A stretch of DNA of 35,778 nucleotides from a virus. The notes beneath the pieces were generated by a model. That model had not been told where the DNA came from. It searched no databases and saw only the letters and a program-made list of their open reading frames with translations. Positions 8,482-15,386 of the stretch are shown here, one piece after another (positions within the stretch are counted from its first letter, which is position 1; each line of letters starts with the position of its first letter). The translations under genes and the position numbers were made by a program. Location of the stretch: positions 1-35,778 of IMG/VR virus record IMGVR_UViG_3300009151_000194; one strand, 5' to 3'.

Positions 8482-8510
8482 CTTGACATTCCGTATTTAC
8501 AATGATATAA
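8482..8510 (+). promoter_or_regulatory. Consensus sigma70-type promoter for ssb
   Basis: TTGACA at 8482-8487, 17 bases, TATAAT at 8505-8510: perfect hexamers at perfect spacing. The predicted start near 8517 leaves a leader of about 42 bases before the SSB start. Confidence 0.9.
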
Positions 8511-8558
8511 TAGTCTCTCTCTTTCTCTCCATTCAAAATAAAAAAGGAAATATATACA

Positions 8559-8951
8559 ATGAGCAACATAATGACATTCACAGGAAATCTCGGAAACGAT
8601 GCAGAAGTACAAATCCTTCCTTCCGGTACTCCCGTACTGAAATTTAAAGTCGCAAACAATGTAGGATACGGAAACAAAAGAAATACTACATGGTTCAATG
8701 TCTCTCTCTACGGAAAACTCGCAGAATCAACAAAATTTACTGACCTCATGCTAAAAGGTACAAATGTTTTCCTCTCAGGAGAATTCTCTGCAAGAACATT
8801 TACCGGAAAAGATGGATCTCAAAAATATTCTCTTGATATTACTGCAAATACCGTAGAACTAATAGGACATCATTCTACAACATCTGCTTTTGCAGCAGCA
8901 CCCAAATCAGATGCATATCAATCCGATATAGATTTCGATATCCCCTTCTAA
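8559..8951 (+). CDS. ssb: Single-stranded DNA-binding protein (bacterial SSB type)
   Basis: A 130-residue OB-fold protein. The N-terminus (MSNIMTFTGNLGNDAEVQ), the TTWFNVSLYGKLAE segment near residue 45 and the VFLSGEFSARTF segment near 70 are diagnostic of bacterial SSB. It ends in DIDFDIPF, the acidic-aromatic tip through which SSB recruits partner enzymes. It would coat single-stranded DNA during replication and recombination. T4 itself uses the unrelated gp32, so SSB may take that place here; gp32 could still lie outside the window. A perfect promoter precedes it, AAGGA sets the start and a hairpin follows, so it is a one-gene transcript. Confidence 0.95.
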   Translation: MSNIMTFTGNLGNDAEVQILPSGTPVLKFKVANNVGYGNKRNTTWFNVSLYGKLAESTKFTDLMLKGTNVFLSGEFSARTFTGKDGSQKYSLDITANTVELIGHHSTTSAFAAAPKSDAYQSDIDFDIPF

Positions 8952-8980
8952 AAAAAACTATATTATAATTTTATATAAAA

Positions 8981-9011
8981 ACAACTGTTGCAAAATATTT
9001 GCAACAGTTGT
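8981..9011 (+). terminator. Hairpin after ssb
   Basis: A perfect stem of about 13 bp (ACAACTGTTGCAA at 8981-8993 with its complement ending at 9011). There is no long T-run on either side, so it may stabilise the 3' end or terminate in both directions. Confidence 0.55.
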
Positions 9012-9186
9012 ATATTCCCACTCCCCCCTTCAAAAAAAAAAATTCATATTTCTCTCCTTGAAAAAAAAAATTTTGAAAAAATTTTGAAAAAAAAATTTAA
9101 AAGAGGATATTTATTGCTAACAAAATATGCCAGCTTCCCCCCCATATATCACAAAACACTCTTTTTTTCAAGTATTATTGTGAAGT

Positions 9187-9480
9187 ATTTTGAAAATATT
9201 TCTCTTGACAATCTCTTGAGAATATGAATCGAAAATACCTTTCGAATATTTCTCTTGACTTCTGCAGAGGGTTCGTGCATTCTTTTCCTTTCCTTGCAAA
9301 ACCACTCTGCAGAATATTTCTCTTGACTTCTGCAGAGGATTGTGAACAGAGGAAGATTTCCCTTTACTTTTACAAGGGAATAGAGAAGATACACAGAACA
9401 AGGACGATTGCAACAAAAATATATGCAGAGATACAAATAATAATTGGGAAGGGTTTCAAAATATTTTCCTCTTGACTTTG
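9187..9480. repeat. Dispersed AATATTTCTCTTGAC / TCTGCAGAGG repeats in a non-coding stretch
   Basis: AATATTTCTCTTGACTTCTG runs at 9247-9266 and again at 9313-9332, each followed by CAGAGG. Degenerate relatives begin near 9192 and 9462. No TATAAT lies at a suitable distance from the TTGAC, so they are not ordinary promoters. The block 9297-9312 reappears inverted at 10224-10239. The whole gap 9012-9491 has no convincing gene; it also has A-rich runs at 9030-9105. Confidence 0.6.
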
Positions 9481-9491
9481 TTTTGAATGTG

Positions 9492-9521
9492 TGACATTGC
9501 ACTCTTTAGAGTGCAATGTCA
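9492..9521. terminator. Perfect 14-bp hairpin with TT loop
   Basis: TGACATTGCACTCT at 9492-9505 is mirrored exactly at 9508-9521. It sits 31 bases past the stop of the minus-strand gene ending at 9553. It lacks a T-run, so it is a 3'-end hairpin or a protein-binding palindrome rather than a standard terminator. Confidence 0.55.
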
Positions 9522-9552
9522 TTGTGAGAGAGGGATTCTCTCAAGCTGTCAT

Positions 9553-9978
9553 CTAGGCAAGGTAAACATTTTTTCCGTTTCCAGAGCATTGGTATTCGTT
9601 GAAGTAGGTCACTAGGCAGTACGTGAGACCTTCCAAGGTGCTGTCATCGGACTCTTTCCATTCTTTTATGGCATCTGAGCAGACTTGAGGCAGGTATGGC
9701 ACCATTTCTGGTTCGAAGGTGAAGCCATTGTCTGCCGCACATTTCACGGCATCCTTTTCAAGGTTTTCAAGATACTCGTTCCAGACAATCTGGGCTTCCT
9801 GTGTGGCACAAAGGCAGTAAGCAAGCTCTTCTGCAGTATATCCACCGGACATTAGCATCACAACTTTCCCTTCTTCCATACGATATTCAAAAGAAGAAAT
9901 ATCATAATTAGTGCTGTGGCATGATTGCATTACTGCATTAACGTCATTGTAAGAAACTTTAGAATTATATTTTGACAT
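9553..9978 (-). CDS. Hypothetical protein between two repeat-rich gaps
   Basis: A 141-residue soluble, acidic protein with six cysteines scattered along it and no recognisable motif. Its start (AAGGTTTACATATC, then ATG) is well supported. Its base composition is visibly richer in G and C (GGCATC, CCAGAGC) than the very AT-rich flanks, which suggests separate acquisition. It stands alone, with repeat-bearing non-coding DNA on both sides and a 14-bp hairpin after its stop. Function unknown. Confidence 0.7.
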   Translation of the reverse strand: MSKYNSKVSYNDVNAVMQSCHSTNYDISSFEYRMEEGKVVMLMSGGYTAEELAYCLCATQEAQIVWNEYLENLEKDAVKCAADNGFTFEPEMVPYLPQVCSDAIKEWKESDDSTLEGLTYCLVTYFNEYQCSGNGKNVYLA

Positions 9979-10396
9979 GATATGTAAACCTTATAAAAAG
10001 AGAGAGAGAAAATGGTTTTTTGAATACTTCCCGAAGGAGACTATATATTATACTGTCTTCGAATGCATTGCAAGACATTTTTGCAAATATTTCGAAATAT
10101 ATTTTGCAGAAATATTTCTTGACATTCAGAAATTACACGAAAGATACTTCTGCAATACCATGGGCAAGGGTGCACTGCGAAAACGTCTCAGAATGCATTT
10201 TTTGATTTGTCAACAGAAATATTTCTGCAGAGTGGTTTTATATATATTATTTCTGCAGGAAATATATACAGGAAATATATACAAAATACTGCAGAAACAT
10301 ACAGAATATTTTTTGTTGCTATTTATATACATTTTCTGTAGGATGGTGCACTTCAATATATTTTTGAAATATATCAATAAAAGATTACTGATACAA
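9979..10396. repeat. Second non-coding stretch with the same CTGCAG-type repeats
   Basis: Relatives of the 9187-9480 repeats occur at 10105-10130 (AGAAATATTTCTTGACATTC). At 10211-10239 a near-complete copy lies inverted relative to 9295-9325, over about 31 nt with one mismatch and one indel. A tandem repeat (AGGAAATATATAC twice) spans about 10258-10283. A 143-codon plus-strand frame crosses here but looks accidental. No gene is seen. Confidence 0.55.
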
Positions 10397-10423
10397 TCAT
10401 TCCTGTAATATTTACAGGAATGA
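10397..10423. terminator. Perfect 12-bp hairpin after a minus-strand operon
   Basis: TCATTCCTGTAA at 10397-10408 pairs with TTACAGGAATGA at 10412-10423 across a three-base loop, about 20 bases past the stop at 10443. There is no proper T-run on the minus strand; a run of T follows at 10432 on the plus strand. Confidence 0.6.
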
Positions 10424-10442
10424 TAAGAACATTTTTTTTTGA

Positions 10443-10646
10443 TCACGATCTGCAGTATTTTACTTCTATATCTATTGCATTCTTTGCTGTTTCGATAGAA
10501 GAGAACTTTCTGTTTCTCATTCTTCCGCCATATACTGTGTACCCTTTAGAAGGAATCTCTACAGAATACTTTCTTCCGAGTATTTTGCTATGGTATTCGA
10601 TAGAGGTAGTATTTGTTTCTATATAATATATTTCTTTGTATTTCAT
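10443..10646 (-). CDS. Small hypothetical protein
   Basis: A 67-residue basic protein (MKYKEIYYIETNTTS start). The start at 10646 is preferred over one 27 bases upstream because its ATG overlaps the stop of the preceding gene in an ATGA. Beta-strand propensity is high in the first half (KYSVEIPSKGYTVYGG), followed by a helix at the end (SIETAKNAIDIEV). It has no known motif. It is the last gene of a coupled trio (10443-11166). Confidence 0.6.
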   Translation of the reverse strand: MKYKEIYYIETNTTSIEYHSKILGRKYSVEIPSKGYTVYGGRMRNRKFSSIETAKNAIDIEVKYCRS

Positions 10647-10813
10647 ATTAAAGGTATTTCCTTTTTTGTGCATTCTGCGATTTTAATATATTTTCTTTTT
10701 CCGTTATCGGTCTCTATTATCAGAGCATTCTCGCATTGCTGTAATGACTCATAATATTGTTGATATGGTATGTTGCTGGAATAGAATATTATTGTGAGAA
10801 CATAGAATGTCAT
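10643..10813 (-). CDS. Small hypothetical protein, middle of coupled trio
   Basis: A 56-residue protein is read from the ATG at 10813, which overlaps the upstream stop (10810-10812) as ATGA and follows GGATGGGGA as ribosome site. A second ATG nine bases upstream is also possible. The N-terminus (MTFYVLTIIFYSS) is hydrophobic but short. The rest is polar with two cysteines. No family is recognised. Confidence 0.55.
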   Translation of the reverse strand: MTFYVLTIIFYSSNIPYQQYYESLQQCENALIIETDNGKRKYIKIAECTKKEIPLI

Positions 10814-11166
10814 ATTCCCCATCCAATAGATGCAACAGGAAAAGTTTCTGCAGAGAGCAGTTGTTCTGCTGTCATTCTGATAGATTTCAGGAGAGGGTTC
10901 TTGTAGTTCGGTTTCTCGCATGACTGGTAATCTAGGCAATCGATAAGTCTCAGGATGTCATTAGGATTAGTGACAGGAAGAGAATTTGAAATGTCACATT
11001 TTTTGCATCTGATCTTTTCATTGTATCTATAATTGACAGATGACACATTTATTATTTTCAGTTTATCTGCATTGATTTGTGTACCCACAGAAGAGAGATC
11101 AAGTTGGAGAGAATACCACGAAGAAATGGTAGAGATATGATTATCGGAACATATGAATGCAGACAT
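10810..11166 (-). CDS. Conserved-type phage hypothetical protein (MSAFICSDNHI start)
   Basis: A 118-residue protein whose opening, MSAFICSDNHISTI, resembles a recurring N-terminus of small phage and prophage proteins of unknown function. It holds a possible metal-binding pair (RCKKC near residue 53) and further cysteines (LIDCLDYQSC). The helical end (LLKSIRMTAEQLL) is polar. The start has AAGGAT eight or nine bases upstream. It heads a trio of genes joined by ATGA overlaps. Function unknown. Confidence 0.65.
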   Translation of the reverse strand: MSAFICSDNHISTISSWYSLQLDLSSVGTQINADKLKIINVSSVNYRYNEKIRCKKCDISNSLPVTNPNDILRLIDCLDYQSCEKPNYKNPLLKSIRMTAEQLLSAETFPVASIGWGI

Positions 11167-11214
11167 TTTTTTTTATCCTTTTTTATTATGTATTAGAAAG
11201 AAAGAGAGAGAATA

Positions 11215-11532
11215 TTATAATTCAATTTTTAAATCGATGTAGAGTTGTTTTATTTGTTTTTTTACCCTTGCCACGTTGCTGTAGTAATGCGAATCTTTAA
11301 AATTGATATTACCTATGCATGTCCCGATTTTCGTGCCGTAGTGGATTGCTCTTGCCTCACATTCTATGATATCTTTCTTTGTGTGTGCAAATACAGAAGA
11401 AGGGTTTGCTTCTATGAATATTCTTGTTGCGGAATCTATTATTCTATTTCTGTAATAGAAGGAATTATTATTTTGTATTAGGGGAGAATTCTTATTGATG
11501 GAATTGATTGCGATCTGGATGCAGGTTTTCAT
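11215..11532 (-). CDS. Hypothetical protein
   Basis: A 105-residue basic protein rich in Asn, Ile and Lys (pattern NSINKNSPLIQNNNSFYYRNRI), mainly helical in the second half (VARVKKQIKQLYIDLKIEL). There is no membrane segment and no recognised motif. AAAGGA precedes the ATG. It is separated from the next upstream gene by a stem-loop and GA-repeat block at 11564-11630. Confidence 0.6.
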   Translation of the reverse strand: MKTCIQIAINSINKNSPLIQNNNSFYYRNRIIDSATRIFIEANPSSVFAHTKKDIIECEARAIHYGTKIGTCIGNINFKDSHYYSNVARVKKQIKQLYIDLKIEL

Positions 11533-11563
11533 TTTTATTTCCTTTTTTTATAATTTCTTTATT

Positions 11564-11632
<69 letters not shown>

Positions 11633-11635
11633 GAA

Positions 11636-12412
11636 CTATTTTGATACTACTGCGACTCGTTGTATCTGTGTCTGCATTTGTTCCTTGTATTCAGAGAATT
11701 GTTTCACTGTTCCTTTTATTTTGATCTTGTCGCCAAGTTCTGCAATGAATGCACCTTTTGATACAAGGCATGCACCAGAGTTCGATATCATGGTGATGAC
11801 GTTGACCCATCCGTAGTCGTTTGCATATCCGCCAGTACGAATGACCTGTACATCGAATACGTCTCTTTTGCCTACTGTACCGATAGTTAATGTCTTGGAT
11901 GGTACAGGAAGTGCAAGGTGAGAACATTGAGCCGTCACCGCAATTTTTACGATGCTCATTGGTGTGTCTGCATCGAATTCTGTATTGATTATCCATGTAA
12001 TATATGATCTTGGAAGTTCGATCAATTTTACGTTGTAGTGATATCCGAAAGGATATACACCTTTTGCGAGCATTTCTGCAATTTTTGCAAAGAATTCTAT
12101 GTTTCTTGCTGTTTCTTTTTCCAGACGTTCTGCTTCTTTGCGTTCTGCTTTTGTCATTCCTTCGAGGTTTCTTTCTATTTCTCGCAGTTGTTCGTCTAAT
12201 TCAGAACGGACAGTGAGGAGAGGCATTCCAGAATTCTTTGACCAGTCGAGAGCTTTTGTAAATGCTTCGTCAGGATTGATAGAGAGGTTGATAAGATAGT
12301 AGGAAGTAACATCGCCCATTGAATTTCTGTAGGTTTCGCGCAATGTGAACATTGCATTTGTACGACCAGTAGAGATAATAAGATTAGGAGTGAATTCAGA
12401 AAGAGAAGGCAT
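11636..12412 (-). CDS. Phage protein with a C-terminal OB-like domain
   Basis: A 258-residue soluble protein. Residues about 75-115 form a charged helix (LDEQLREIERNLEGMTKAER). The last 45 residues (GDKIKIKGTVKQFSEY, then MQTQIQRVAVV) follow a strand pattern seen at the end of several phage proteins and resemble an OB-type beta-barrel. A role in nucleic-acid binding is therefore possible but inferred. The start has AAGGAT. The promoter-operator at 12447-12482 lies directly upstream, so it may be regulated on its own. It is richer in G and C than its neighbours. Confidence 0.6.
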   Translation of the reverse strand: MPSLSEFTPNLIISTGRTNAMFTLRETYRNSMGDVTSYYLINLSINPDEAFTKALDWSKNSGMPLLTVRSELDEQLREIERNLEGMTKAERKEAERLEKETARNIEFFAKIAEMLAKGVYPFGYHYNVKLIELPRSYITWIINTEFDADTPMSIVKIAVTAQCSHLALPVPSKTLTIGTVGKRDVFDVQVIRTGGYANDYGWVNVITMISNSGACLVSKGAFIAELGDKIKIKGTVKQFSEYKEQMQTQIQRVAVVSK

Positions 12413-12446
12413 TTTTTTTATCCTTGTTGTTGCAGAAGAGAAGCAA

Positions 12447-12487
12447 AATCGCTTCGATGTGTAGTATTATACAGAAGCGATTATTGA
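12447..12487 (-). promoter_or_regulatory. Promoter with a 9-bp inverted repeat around the -10
   Basis: On the minus strand TATAAT lies between AATCGCTTC (from 12482-12474) and GAAGCGATT (12455-12447), which are exact complements. A -35-like TAGACA lies 16 bases upstream. The element can be a repressor site over the -10, a hairpin ending the upstream gene (12503-12730), or both. It precedes the gene starting at 12412. Confidence 0.5.
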
Positions 12488-12502
12488 TGTCTACTTTTAT
12501 TT

Positions 12503-12730
12503 TTATTCTTTTGATCTTCCTAGACTGCCGTTAAACATTTTTTCTGTTTCTAATTCAGAAACCGAATATATCCTCTTGTTTTTTATGAAAAATGTTCCGG
12601 AATGGGTCTCTTCGAGGTGAACATATCCGGTTTTATTGATTTCGTTCATTGCATAGAAATATCCCATAAGACAGCCAGAAAGCATTGAAATGATGATTAG
12701 AACAGATGCAAAAGTAATATTTGTTTTCAT
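12503..12730 (-). CDS. Small membrane-anchored or lipoprotein
   Basis: A 75-residue protein with an N-terminal hydrophobic segment (ITFASVLIIISMLSGC). LSGC fits the lipobox consensus, so signal peptidase II cleavage before Cys20 is possible. However, hydrophobic residues continue (LMGYFYA), so a plain transmembrane anchor is equally likely. The remainder is polar and would face the periplasm. AAAGGT supports the start. Possible roles include superinfection exclusion or lysis control; neither is shown. Confidence 0.6.
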   Translation of the reverse strand: MKTNITFASVLIIISMLSGCLMGYFYAMNEINKTGYVHLEETHSGTFFIKNKRIYSVSELETEKMFNGSLGRSKE

Positions 12731-12764
12731 TTTTTATTTGACCTTTTTTTTAATGATTGGATTA

Positions 12765-13226
12765 TTATACGATTTTAATAATGTTTTCTACTTTTACGTT
12801 GAATACATCAGAAGAAGAAGATTTATCTTTGAATTCATTTGAAAGAGCATATCTTTTTGCTGTTTCTCTGTCGATTTCTACGCCATTGATGGAATAGAGA
12901 GCCGTTGCAATAAAGTTGCTCTTGAATGCAGAGAAACGTGCATAGAGGGTATCTTTGTTTTCGATGATGTACGGGAAAGTTACCCATTTTCCGTAGGGAA
13001 GACCTGCATTCTCTTCTGGAAGAGTTCCGTCTTCGCGTTTCTGTTGTACTGCAGACATATTATCATAATTCACTCCTACTCTGCACTGGAAGGTAGAGAC
13101 CTTCACAATTTCTGGTGAACCCTTGCGAACCTTCAGAAGTCTTTCTGTGGTCACTGTGGCGATCTGACCGCCACGTTTTGCAAGAATCTTTTCGATGGTA
13201 GAGTTGGTTTTTTTCATGTTGTTCAT
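12765..13226 (-). CDS. Hypothetical protein, relatively G+C-rich
   Basis: A 153-residue protein starting MNNMKKTNSTIEKI. This ATG is chosen because AAAGGTAAATATACT sits just before it, whereas the frame continues 23 codons upstream without a ribosome site. It is basic at the start and then mixed alpha/beta (VSTFQCRVGVNYDNM, LPYGKWVTFPYIIENKDTLYARF). The Gly-Lys-Trp and Tyr-Ile motifs resemble conserved phage proteins of unknown function. No catalytic motif is seen. Confidence 0.65.
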   Translation of the reverse strand: MNNMKKTNSTIEKILAKRGGQIATVTTERLLKVRKGSPEIVKVSTFQCRVGVNYDNMSAVQQKREDGTLPEENAGLPYGKWVTFPYIIENKDTLYARFSAFKSNFIATALYSINGVEIDRETAKRYALSNEFKDKSSSSDVFNVKVENIIKIV

Positions 13227-13298
13227 AGTATATTTACCTTTAGTTGTTTTTTGAAGTTGATGATGTATATTAAACCCTTCTGCAGAAGAACGCAAGAA

Positions 13299-13541
13299 TT
13301 ATTTTAAATCTTTTTTCAGATATTTCTGTTTGAGACCTTCTGTTGTTTCTGATAATATTTGTTGTTGTTCTGGTGAAAGATCGAGAGAATACAGAAGGAA
13401 TTCGAATTCTATCAGTGAATTCGAATATTCCCATGCAATATTATTTTCTTTTGCAGTATCGAGAACTTTCATATTCGATGATGCAATAAGAGCATCGATA
13501 TACTGCAGGACAAAAGGGAATTTTTTGTATAATGCATTCAT
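13299..13541 (-). CDS. Small helical hypothetical protein
   Basis: An 80-residue, all-helical, Glu/Leu-rich protein (PFVLQYIDALIASSNMKVLD; LSPEQQQILSETTEGLKQKYL). The composition could suit a small regulator or host-interaction protein, but no family is recognised. It lies directly behind the promoter-palindrome at 13571-13606, so it is probably first in its transcript. Confidence 0.6.
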   Translation of the reverse strand: MNALYKKFPFVLQYIDALIASSNMKVLDTAKENNIAWEYSNSLIEFEFLLYSLDLSPEQQQILSETTEGLKQKYLKKDLK

Positions 13542-13570
13542 TTCTATTTTTCTCGCGTTTCGAATAAGTG

Positions 13571-13606
13571 AATGGCTAATATATATTAGCCATTCTGCAA
13601 TGTCAA
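13571..13606 (-). promoter_or_regulatory. Sigma70-type promoter with a 24-nt perfect palindrome over the -10
   Basis: On the minus strand TTGACA (13606-13601), 17 bases and TATATT (13583-13578) form a promoter. A perfect palindrome, AATGGCTAATAT and its mirror, covers 13571-13594 and thus the -10 and start region. This is the layout of an operator bound by a dimeric repressor. It drives the gene starting at 13541. Confidence 0.65.
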
Positions 13607-13624
13607 CAGATATTTTAATATAAT

Positions 13625-13924
13625 TTACAAAATTATATTAATTTTATATCCCAGAAGTTTTTCTATTTCCGGAATGGTAAGATTTACTGTAAGAGATTCT
13701 TCATACATTTTTGTATATTTCTCTACAATTTCTTCGAGATCTTTTTCTGCCTGAACTGCACGATCATATTCGTAGAATACGGAAGTATATTCATAACTAT
13801 TCAAATCGTCTTCGCATCCATATTGCAATGCATCAAATATTTCACTGTTGAATTTATCAGTATTTTCATATTTGTCATATACATGCTTTGGTATTCCTAC
13901 ATATACTTTATATTCGATTGTCAT
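13625..13924 (-). CDS. Acidic hypothetical protein
   Basis: A 99-residue acidic protein (MTIEYKVYVGIPKHVYDKYEN start) with alternating strand and helix and an Asp/Glu-rich middle (GCEDDLNSYEYTSVFYEYD). AAGGAAAATAAA sets the start. It lies upstream of the promoter-palindrome and follows the frameshifted frame at 13938-14110. Function unknown; small acidic phage proteins sometimes mimic DNA, but nothing here proves that. Confidence 0.6.
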   Translation of the reverse strand: MTIEYKVYVGIPKHVYDKYENTDKFNSEIFDALQYGCEDDLNSYEYTSVFYEYDRAVQAEKDLEEIVEKYTKMYEESLTVNLTIPEIEKLLGYKINIIL

Positions 13925-13937
13925 TTTATTTTCCTTA

Positions 13938-14110
13938 TTATATTTTTGAAAGAATTCTTTGGTAAATATCTTTTTTGCTCATGTAATAGTCATAATTGTT
14001 TTCACCTTCACGGAAATTATTCCACATATTATTTCTCTCGTTATTAATAATGTCTTCACAATATTGTTTACAATAAGAGTTTTTTGGCGTTCAGTGAAAG
14101 GTTTCAACAT
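13938..14110 (-). pseudogene. Small gene split by a -1 frame change at an A6 run
   Basis: Starting at the ATG at 14110 (SD-like GGAACAAC, one base after the stop of the Mom-like gene), ten codons read MLKPFTERQK up to a run of six A. In that frame the rest looks unnatural. The -1 frame after the run gives a coherent hydrophilic sequence (NSYCKQYCEDIINNERNN, ending YYMSKKDIYQRILSKI) that stops at 13938. That second part has no start codon of its own until a late Met. Either an indel inactivated a roughly 57-residue gene or ribosomes slip back one base on the A run. Both readings are inference. Confidence 0.5.
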
Positions 14111-14111
14111 T

Positions 14112-14795
14112 TTAGTTGTTCCATAATTTTAATAGTGGAAGAGAAGGTTTTTCTGCGACAGAAATCTGCAGATCGTCACCGGAATCATACATAGTTTTTT
14201 CTGATTTCGGATAGGTGTCCACTATAGCATACTTCAATTTCGATTGCATAACTTTCTTTTGTCTTTTGTCGCCATGGAAAATAAAATACCTATGTTTAGG
14301 GAATGGTTTGACTGTCTGTATATTATTTTCTTTTGCCCATGTCTTAGGAGAAGTGATGCCTTTTTCTCTCAACGTCATCGAATGCGTTCTTTTTCCATCT
14401 ACAATATACAGGTGATCATGAGAAACAGTATTTCCTGTGTACATCCAGTTCGTTGCCTGATAGATAATCCCAGAGTGACCATATTCTGTGTCTGCATAAG
14501 AAACGACTGCACATGGTGCCTCTAGTTGCTTTAATGCATTAGAAACAAGAAAGGATGCCGCATTTTTTGATTTAGATTGTACGACAAGTCTGCAAAGTTC
14601 GTATAATTTAAAATCTCTTTCTTGGAATGCATATTTCTGTATTGCAGGAGAAGGTTGACCGAATACACAAACACCAGTTATCATGCCGTTTTCTATCAAA
14701 CCGAAACCTGCCCAGAATATTGATGCTCTTCTGGAATAATGTTTTTTTGTAACAAACTCTTCACAGATTGCCTTTGAAATTTTTATTACTTCCAT
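14112..14795 (-). CDS. Mom-like DNA base-modification protein (acyltransferase fold)
   Basis: A 227-residue protein. The ATG at 14795 is chosen because GGAGGATAAAAAAA stands just before it; the frame extends 53 codons upstream but overlaps the previous gene. Features typical of the phage Mu Mom family are visible: HYSRRA near residue 20, FGLIENGMITGVCVFGQPSP at 29-48, YELCRLVV, an SFLVSNAL helix, and VVSYADTEYGHSGIIYQATNW near 110-130. Mu Mom converts adenine in DNA to a carbamoylmethyl form and shields phage DNA from restriction. The same role is inferred here. It follows three small genes (14800-16100) that may belong to the same cassette. Confidence 0.8.
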   Translation of the reverse strand: MEVIKISKAICEEFVTKKHYSRRASIFWAGFGLIENGMITGVCVFGQPSPAIQKYAFQERDFKLYELCRLVVQSKSKNAASFLVSNALKQLEAPCAVVSYADTEYGHSGIIYQATNWMYTGNTVSHDHLYIVDGKRTHSMTLREKGITSPKTWAKENNIQTVKPFPKHRYFIFHGDKRQKKVMQSKLKYAIVDTYPKSEKTMYDSGDDLQISVAEKPSLPLLKLWNN

Positions 14796-14799
14796 TTTT

Positions 14800-15069
14800 T
14801 TATCCTCCGCCTTGGTGCTCTGTGGGAAGATCATTCGGATTCCTTGCGATACTTCCACACCATTCTGCGCCATCATAGCACAGTGGAAAGTAAACGAAGT
14901 TCTCTGTCCATAATGTAAATGGTTTTCCTTCTGTACCACCAAAACCATCATCAAATTCTTCTATTAATTCTGCATGATTAGAAAATGTAGAAATGTAACG
15001 CACATTGTCGTCTTCATTGTTACTTTTCATTTCGTCTTTAATTAATTTGTACCAAGTCGTTTTTGACAT
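14800..15069 (-). CDS. Small conserved phage protein beside the Mom-like gene
   Basis: An 89-residue protein with a compact conserved-looking core: EFDDGFGGTEGKPFTLWT at about residues 38-55, then VYFPLCYDGAEW and a final HQGGG. This phrase pattern is familiar from small phage proteins of unknown function. The start follows AGAGGATAATAGT. Only four bases separate its stop from the Mom-like start, so the two are translated from one message. It may be a Mom partner, but that rests on proximity alone. Confidence 0.7.
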   Translation of the reverse strand: MSKTTWYKLIKDEMKSNNEDDNVRYISTFSNHAELIEEFDDGFGGTEGKPFTLWTENFVYFPLCYDGAEWCGSIARNPNDLPTEHQGGG

Positions 15070-15073
15070 ACTA

Positions 15074-15304
15074 TTATCCTCTGTAGACTGTTACGTTATT
15101 TCCAACAATATAATAATGGTTTCCATCGAATGAAATAAGATAACTCAATGCATCAGTTTTATTACCTTCATCATCCCATGTATAATTTCTTATTACAGCA
15201 TCTTTTACTGTATTGATGATTGATGTTGTACCACCAAAATCATATTCTACCAGTACACCAACAACAGAATTAGGGTCTTTTTGCATCATTTCTAGTACAT
15301 TCAT
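15074..15304 (-). CDS. Small hypothetical protein in the Mom cassette
   Basis: A 76-residue protein read from MNVLEMM at 15304, where AAGAGAATTTATT provides a ribosome site; 22 further codons upstream lack one. It is beta-rich (VVGVLVEYDFGGTTSI, SYLISFDGNHYYIVGNNVTVYRG), which suggests a small barrel. Its stop is four bases from the next start. No family is recognised. Confidence 0.6.
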   Translation of the reverse strand: MNVLEMMQKDPNSVVGVLVEYDFGGTTSIINTVKDAVIRNYTWDDEGNKTDALSYLISFDGNHYYIVGNNVTVYRG

Positions 15305-15386
15305 AATAAATTCTCTTTTTTGTATTTTGTAGTGCACATTGTATACCCTAATGGATATTAAAGTATACAATTATTTTTTTTTTATT

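Noticed and set aside
8988-9502. Overlapping frames on both strands (8988-9227, 9149-9502, 9168-9416, 9224-9475)
   Set aside because: They cover hairpins, A-runs and dispersed repeats, have no ribosome sites and low-complexity products.
9977-10408. A 143-codon plus-strand frame
   Set aside because: No ribosome site, extreme Phe/Tyr/Lys composition, and it crosses repeat-bearing non-coding DNA; probably accidental.
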